A stretch of DNA of 64,000 bases from Cloeon dipterum (Eukaryota > Arthropoda > Insecta > Ephemeroptera > Baetidae), in the NCBI RefSeq assembly GCF_949628265.1, contig NC_088786.1, positions 4,216,001 through 4,280,000 of the forward strand, written 5' to 3'. Of the stretch, positions 59,953-64,000 are shown piece after piece. Under the pieces are notes generated by a model. That model made no database searches. It was given only the letters and a program-made list of their open reading frames with translations, and was not told where the DNA came from. A program made the translations under genes and the position numbers. Position 1 is the stretch's first letter. Each line of letters opens with the position of its first letter.

Positions 59953-62900
59953 ATGGGATCGTCTTCATCAAGATCCAACTCGAGAATGGATGAAACCAGT
60001 CCGAGCAATGATCGAAACAGCGGAGCCCCAGCAGCTGAGCAGGACAACGAACAGGACGCAGATTTAGCCACTATTCTGCAGTTCCTTATCAGAAGGTTCT
60101 TTACTTATAGACTTTATAGTACTTGTTTTTCTCCTAATGTTTGGTTACGTAATAATAATTAAACTAAGATTTCCTTCTAAATTTTGATATTATTTTTGGT
60201 GGCAATTTTCAACCATATTACTTACTGGAAACTCTTTTTAAAGTAAAGCTTTACAGGACTATTTTGCATTGTTGACTAAAGAAACTAGTTAATTGGGAAA
60301 ATGAGCAACAGTTTGATTTCAGATTTTGACAAATTTCTCGAAGAAATAAATATTTTTTTAGCTCTAATTTGATTTATTTTCATCGCGATTTATCCAATAA
60401 TGTGCGAATTTTGAGAAAAAATCCCTAAATTTTGATGATTTTACAGCTTTACTAGCATGCAAACGTTTGAGCCGATTTTCTCAAAATTTAAACGGCCCCA
60501 TCTATGAATTTTTTTAGCATTTTCCTTGTGACGTGGGTGTCTTGGGGATGATGCTTACGTTAATTAACCCCATGCACGCCAGTTCCAGCCTTTCTACATC
60601 GAATAGGATGGGTGCATCCTCATTTTTAAATAGTATTTCAAGTAAGGGTAAAATTTTCTGTAAAGCTTTACTTTAAATTCGAAAAACCTGCTCGTCGGCA
60701 CTCGGCTGAGCAAATCCTTTCCAAATTGCAACCAAATAAATTCTCTGTCTCTAGTGGCCAAATCCATATCATAACCGCGGAGCACGAAGAAGTGGACGAC
60801 GAGAACGTTGTGTCTCCTCCCAAGATCAACGTCCAGCCCAATACCGCCGTTCTTGATGTGCGTATTTGATGGTGAAAGTGCTTTTCATTAACAATGCCAT
60901 CTTGTTCGCATGAGCAGAAGTGCGAGTTTAGCATGAGGACCAAAATTGAGAGTGGCGTGCAAAGGAGTGGATCCGGGATGAAGAGACCAAACTCTATTCC
61001 ACTGCTTTTGCAGAGTCGAGAGGTCGGTTTTTATTTCTTTTCATTGCTAATATATGTATAAGTCTATATTTTTAATTGCTAGTGTGCTAGCATTAAAATT
61101 TTTGTATCAAATCTACCATTATTTAGCACTATTGTTGTTAAAGTTATGAGGAAAGTAATTTTTTTCTTCTGAGAAAAATATTGTCCTTTTAGCAATGTAT
61201 TATATTTTTTTAGTATGGAATGCTTGGCCAAAACTGTTTCTCAAGTGGAGATCGCTGCAAAATATTCAACAATTTCCTGCCTAACACACTCGATGTTGTA
61301 CAAAATTATCACAACAAAGCATTCTGTGGTACCTACTCAAGAGAAGGCGAATTCTTCTTGAGCGCTTGTCAAGGTTTGCCTGAATAATCTTGTGACTACA
61401 AGATTACATTTTCCAATTTCAGATCGCAATTTGCGCCTGTATGACACTAAAAATGGGCAGTTCAAACTGCTGAAAACAATTCAAGCCAGAGACGTTGGTT
61501 GGAGCATTTTGGACACCGCGTTTAGCCCCGATGGCACTCACGTTGTCTACTCGAGTTGGTCGGAATGCAGTGAGTGAACTTTGTTACCAAAGTCTTTTGA
61601 AATTGCTCACTTTGCCTTCGTGTGCAGTTCACATTGTAAATTTGTTTGGCGACACCGACAACCAGGAAGCACTGCCTTTGAGTCCTGATGATCGAAGGTT
61701 TTGCATTTTCTCGCTGGCGTTTTCAAATGATGGCCAAAAGATCCTCGGTGGAGGAAATGATGGATACATCTATCTGTACGACAGGGAATGCCAGCAACAG
61801 TGTCTTAGAGTAAGTTCTGTTTTTTTCAGCCCGTTTTGTTTGGAATTTTTTACTTTATTAAATTTTTTAAGAGGAATTTCTATGACAGCGGGATTATCAA
61901 TTTCGTTGCTCGTTTCTCTTTTTGTTTGCTTTCAAAGAAGAGTGCAGGCAAACGTTTTCAAAAATACCTGATTCTGATTCAGAATTCCCTGCAGCTGTGA
62001 ATTTTTTTAATATCATTTTCTTTTTATAATTTTTCGACCTATTAGCCTTCCATTCTTATGGAAGCTGCCAATTAATAAATAAATCACCCCACCAATGGTT
62101 AAAATGAGAGTTATGTTAAAAAATAATTTTTATTTTCGAAAGTCGGAAAATAAATTAGATTCTTGTCTAGTTTTGACCAACTTACTTAAAAATGAATTTC
62201 CCAGATTGAAGGGCATGAAGATGACGTTAACTCCGTCGCTTTTGCTGATAGCACTTCTCAAATTCTGCACAGTGGGGGAGACGATGGACTTTGTAAAGTA
62301 AGTCAAGAGCTCACATTAAAACAATCACGATTGAAATCTATTTCGTGCTTCACAGGTGTGGGACACGAGGACACTTAGCGAGACCAACCCAAAACCTGTC
62401 GGCGTGCTCGCGGGGCACATGGACGGAATCACATTCATTGATCCTAAGGGTGACAGCCGACACTTGATCACCAACTGCAAAGACCAGTCTATCAAACTGT
62501 GGGACATCAGGGTGTTTTCCTCTGAAAATGGGCAAGACAACACAAGACAAGCAGTCATGGATCAAAACTGGGACTACCGGTGGCAGCGAGTGCCAAAAAA
62601 GTGTATGTATTGCTCTCTTTTGACGTGGTAGAATGCATGCGGAATTTTGCGCAAGTCATACAAAGTTTTTTGCCAAATTCGTAGCAAAGTGTGCTCTGGG
62701 AAGATAAATAATTATGTTTATGCTGTATAGTATGCAAAAGTCGTAATTTTGAGGCAACAACTGCATGAACTGCCCTTCCCCCCTCAGATTAAGAAGTCAT
62801 CTGATCGGATCTTGCAACTTTTTTCTATTTGACCGGCGTCTTGCGCAGCTAAGCTAAAGTCATTGCGGCTGGTTGCTGAACATTTGGCACCTCAAATGGC

Positions 62901-63550
62901 GTGACTGGCTAACATCTTTAATACATTAGTCAAACTTTACACTCGCAGATACTAAAAATGTAATGATGACATTATTTAATCTCACATTTTGGCTCAAAAG
63001 TCGTCATTAACCAATCGTCTTGTTTAGCAACTGGCTTCTAATGCCAGAAAAGAGTATTGAAATGCAGGAAAGTTTCCTCTAATGTCAAGTTAGCTCAGGG
63101 TAAAAAAGACTACTTGCAGCTTTCAGGCAGAAGTTAATGCTGGTAGAGCAATAAATTGAGCGAAAACGTCTAGATTTTCAATTCTCCAAAGAAACAACAA
63201 CTTTTTATACTAAATGAACGCGATTTTGCTTTTAGTGATAAACCCAAAGACAAGGCTGGATGGCGACACATCCATCATGACTTACAGAGGACACAGTGTT
63301 CTGCAAACGCTCGTTCGCTGTCGTTTCTCACCTGCAGCGACGACTGGCCAACGCTACATTTACACTGGCTGTGCTGCCGGCAGGGTCATCAGTGAGTTTG
63401 ACTACTACAAATGTTTGGTTGTCTTTTAAAACCAGATGTTTAGTTTACGATGCTCTCACCGGTAAAATTGAGAGGACTCTGACGGGTCACAGAGGTTGCG
63501 TCCGAGACGTCTCTTGGCACCCGTACAACCAAGAAATCATCAGTACTTCT
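59953..63550 (+). CDS. DCAF11: DDB1- and CUL4-associated factor 11 (WDR23), 3' end outside window
   Basis: Ten exons (59953-60095, 60755-60857, 60918-61022, 61214-61373, 61423-61569, 61628-61809, 62205-62297, 62356-62602, 63236-63391, 63444-63550) join in phase to about 480 residues; human DCAF11 has 546. MGSSSS, an acidic stretch and DLATILQFLIR are followed by WD40 repeats with strong matches (ARDVGWSILD, PDDRRFCIFSLAF, GHMDGITFIDPKGDSRHLI, DQSIKLWDIR, QNWDYRWQRVPKK, RGCVRDVSWHP). Two WD-x-R boxes (KVWDTR across exons 7-8; KLWDIR) fit DDB1 docking. The protein is a substrate receptor of CUL4-DDB1 ubiquitin ligases; WDR23 targets the Nrf2/SKN-1 stress factor. The last WD repeat is beyond the edge. 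Start chosen at MGSS by homology. Exon 1 uses an AG|GTTCTT donor, which is weak. Confidence 0.93.
60238..60676 (+). mobile_element. TTAA-flanked MITE with perfect terminal inverted repeats, copy 3
   Basis: TTAA at 60238-60241 and 60673-60676 flank exact terminal inverted repeats AGTAAAGCTTTACAG (60242-60256) and its reverse complement (60658-60672). Including flanks, the inverted match is 20 bp. The 439-bp element lies in the first intron of DCAF11 and ends about 78 bp before exon 2. Interior blocks (TTTTGCATTGTTGACTA, CAGATTTT, ATCCCTAAATTTTGATGA, GAGCCGATTTTCTCAAAATT) recur in the other copies. No ORF. TTAA target duplication is characteristic of the piggyBac superfamily; that assignment is inferred. 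Confidence 0.8.
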
Positions 63551-64000
63551 GTGAGTGACGTGTTTTATTTTTGTGTGCATTTGTTCTCGCTCTCACGAAT
63601 TTTCGTTGGCTTAATGTTGTAAGTGGAGGAGAAAAGGGGGTTTAATCCTTTTATCCTTGTCCTTAGCATTCGTTTCCGAGTGTCAATAATTGGAGCTGTT
63701 TGGAATTTCCACCCATGATTTTTAGCGTTTAAAACATGTGCAGGCATTAAGATATTATCATTTTAATTTTCTTTCATTCAATGCTGAGAAAAAATTGCAC
63801 ACGAAGGCCTGGTATATCTTTTATAAAGGGATGGAAATCAAGGGAAAGTTTCAACTAAAGTGAAGTTATAAGAATGAAATCTAAAACTAAATAAAATTAG
63901 TTACTTACATTGAGGACAACTTGATATTAGGTTAAAAAATTCACATGGATGGATTTTAAAATGTGGGCAATGAATGTCATGGTCATCATTGTTAGAAAGT
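63551..64000 (+). other. Intron of DCAF11 running off the window
   Basis: After the GTGAGT donor at 63551 no further WD40 coding sequence is visible before the window ends; AT-rich intronic sequence. Confidence 0.7.

Noticed and set aside
1-64000. CRISPR arrays, operons, prokaryotic promoters, rRNA genes
   Set aside because: Intron-rich eukaryotic DNA; no regularly spaced repeats and no rRNA-like sequence seen. tRNA genes were not found by eye, but a covariance-model search would be needed to exclude them.

Overview
This is arthropod nuclear DNA, almost certainly from an insect. Genes are split by GT-AG introns that are often only 50-100 bp, the non-coding DNA is AT-rich, and there are two insect-type hexamerin (larval storage protein) genes. 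The genome looks compact, with seven protein genes in 64 kb. I cannot name the species; an early-branching insect such as a mayfly would fit, but that is a guess.

Layout, left to right. (1) 1-7916 (+): the 3' part of a multi-LIM-domain gene of the Limpet/FHL type, with an internal alternative first exon at 1921-2134 and a probable 3' UTR to about 9.74 kb. (2) 11352-13151 (+): a secreted trypsin-like serine protease with a thrombospondin type 1 (TSP1) module in front of the catalytic domain. (3) 13321-17450 (-): SRRM1 (SRm160), a PWI-domain, RS-rich splicing coactivator. (4) 18483-22097 (+): a USP16/45-type ubiquitin-specific protease, divergent from SRRM1. (5) 22413-25383 and 26997-29645 (both -): a tandem pair of hexamerin genes with identical exon structure. 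(6) 29992-50874 (-): a complete outer-arm axonemal dynein heavy chain gene (DNAH5/DNAH8 class) of 68 coding exons and about 4,707 residues, possibly with two further 5' exons at 52130-52285 and 57780-57803. (7) 59953-63550 (+): the 5' ten coding exons of DCAF11 (WDR23); the gene runs off the right edge.

The genes do not form a pathway. They are ordinary conserved eukaryotic neighbours: muscle/cytoskeletal LIM protein, extracellular protease, splicing coactivator, deubiquitinase, storage proteins, ciliary motor and an E3 ligase receptor. The exon joins given were checked for reading-frame phase by hand.

The less expected material is in the non-coding DNA and the splice sites: a family of short TTAA-flanked non-autonomous elements with four copies in the window, one carrying a second inverted-repeat element nested inside it; a decayed non-LTR retrotransposon tail; four GC-AG introns and one apparent GA-AG intron in the single dynein gene; near-identical hexamerin exons beside diverged introns; and the TSP1-protease fusion. 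I see no novel multi-gene system.
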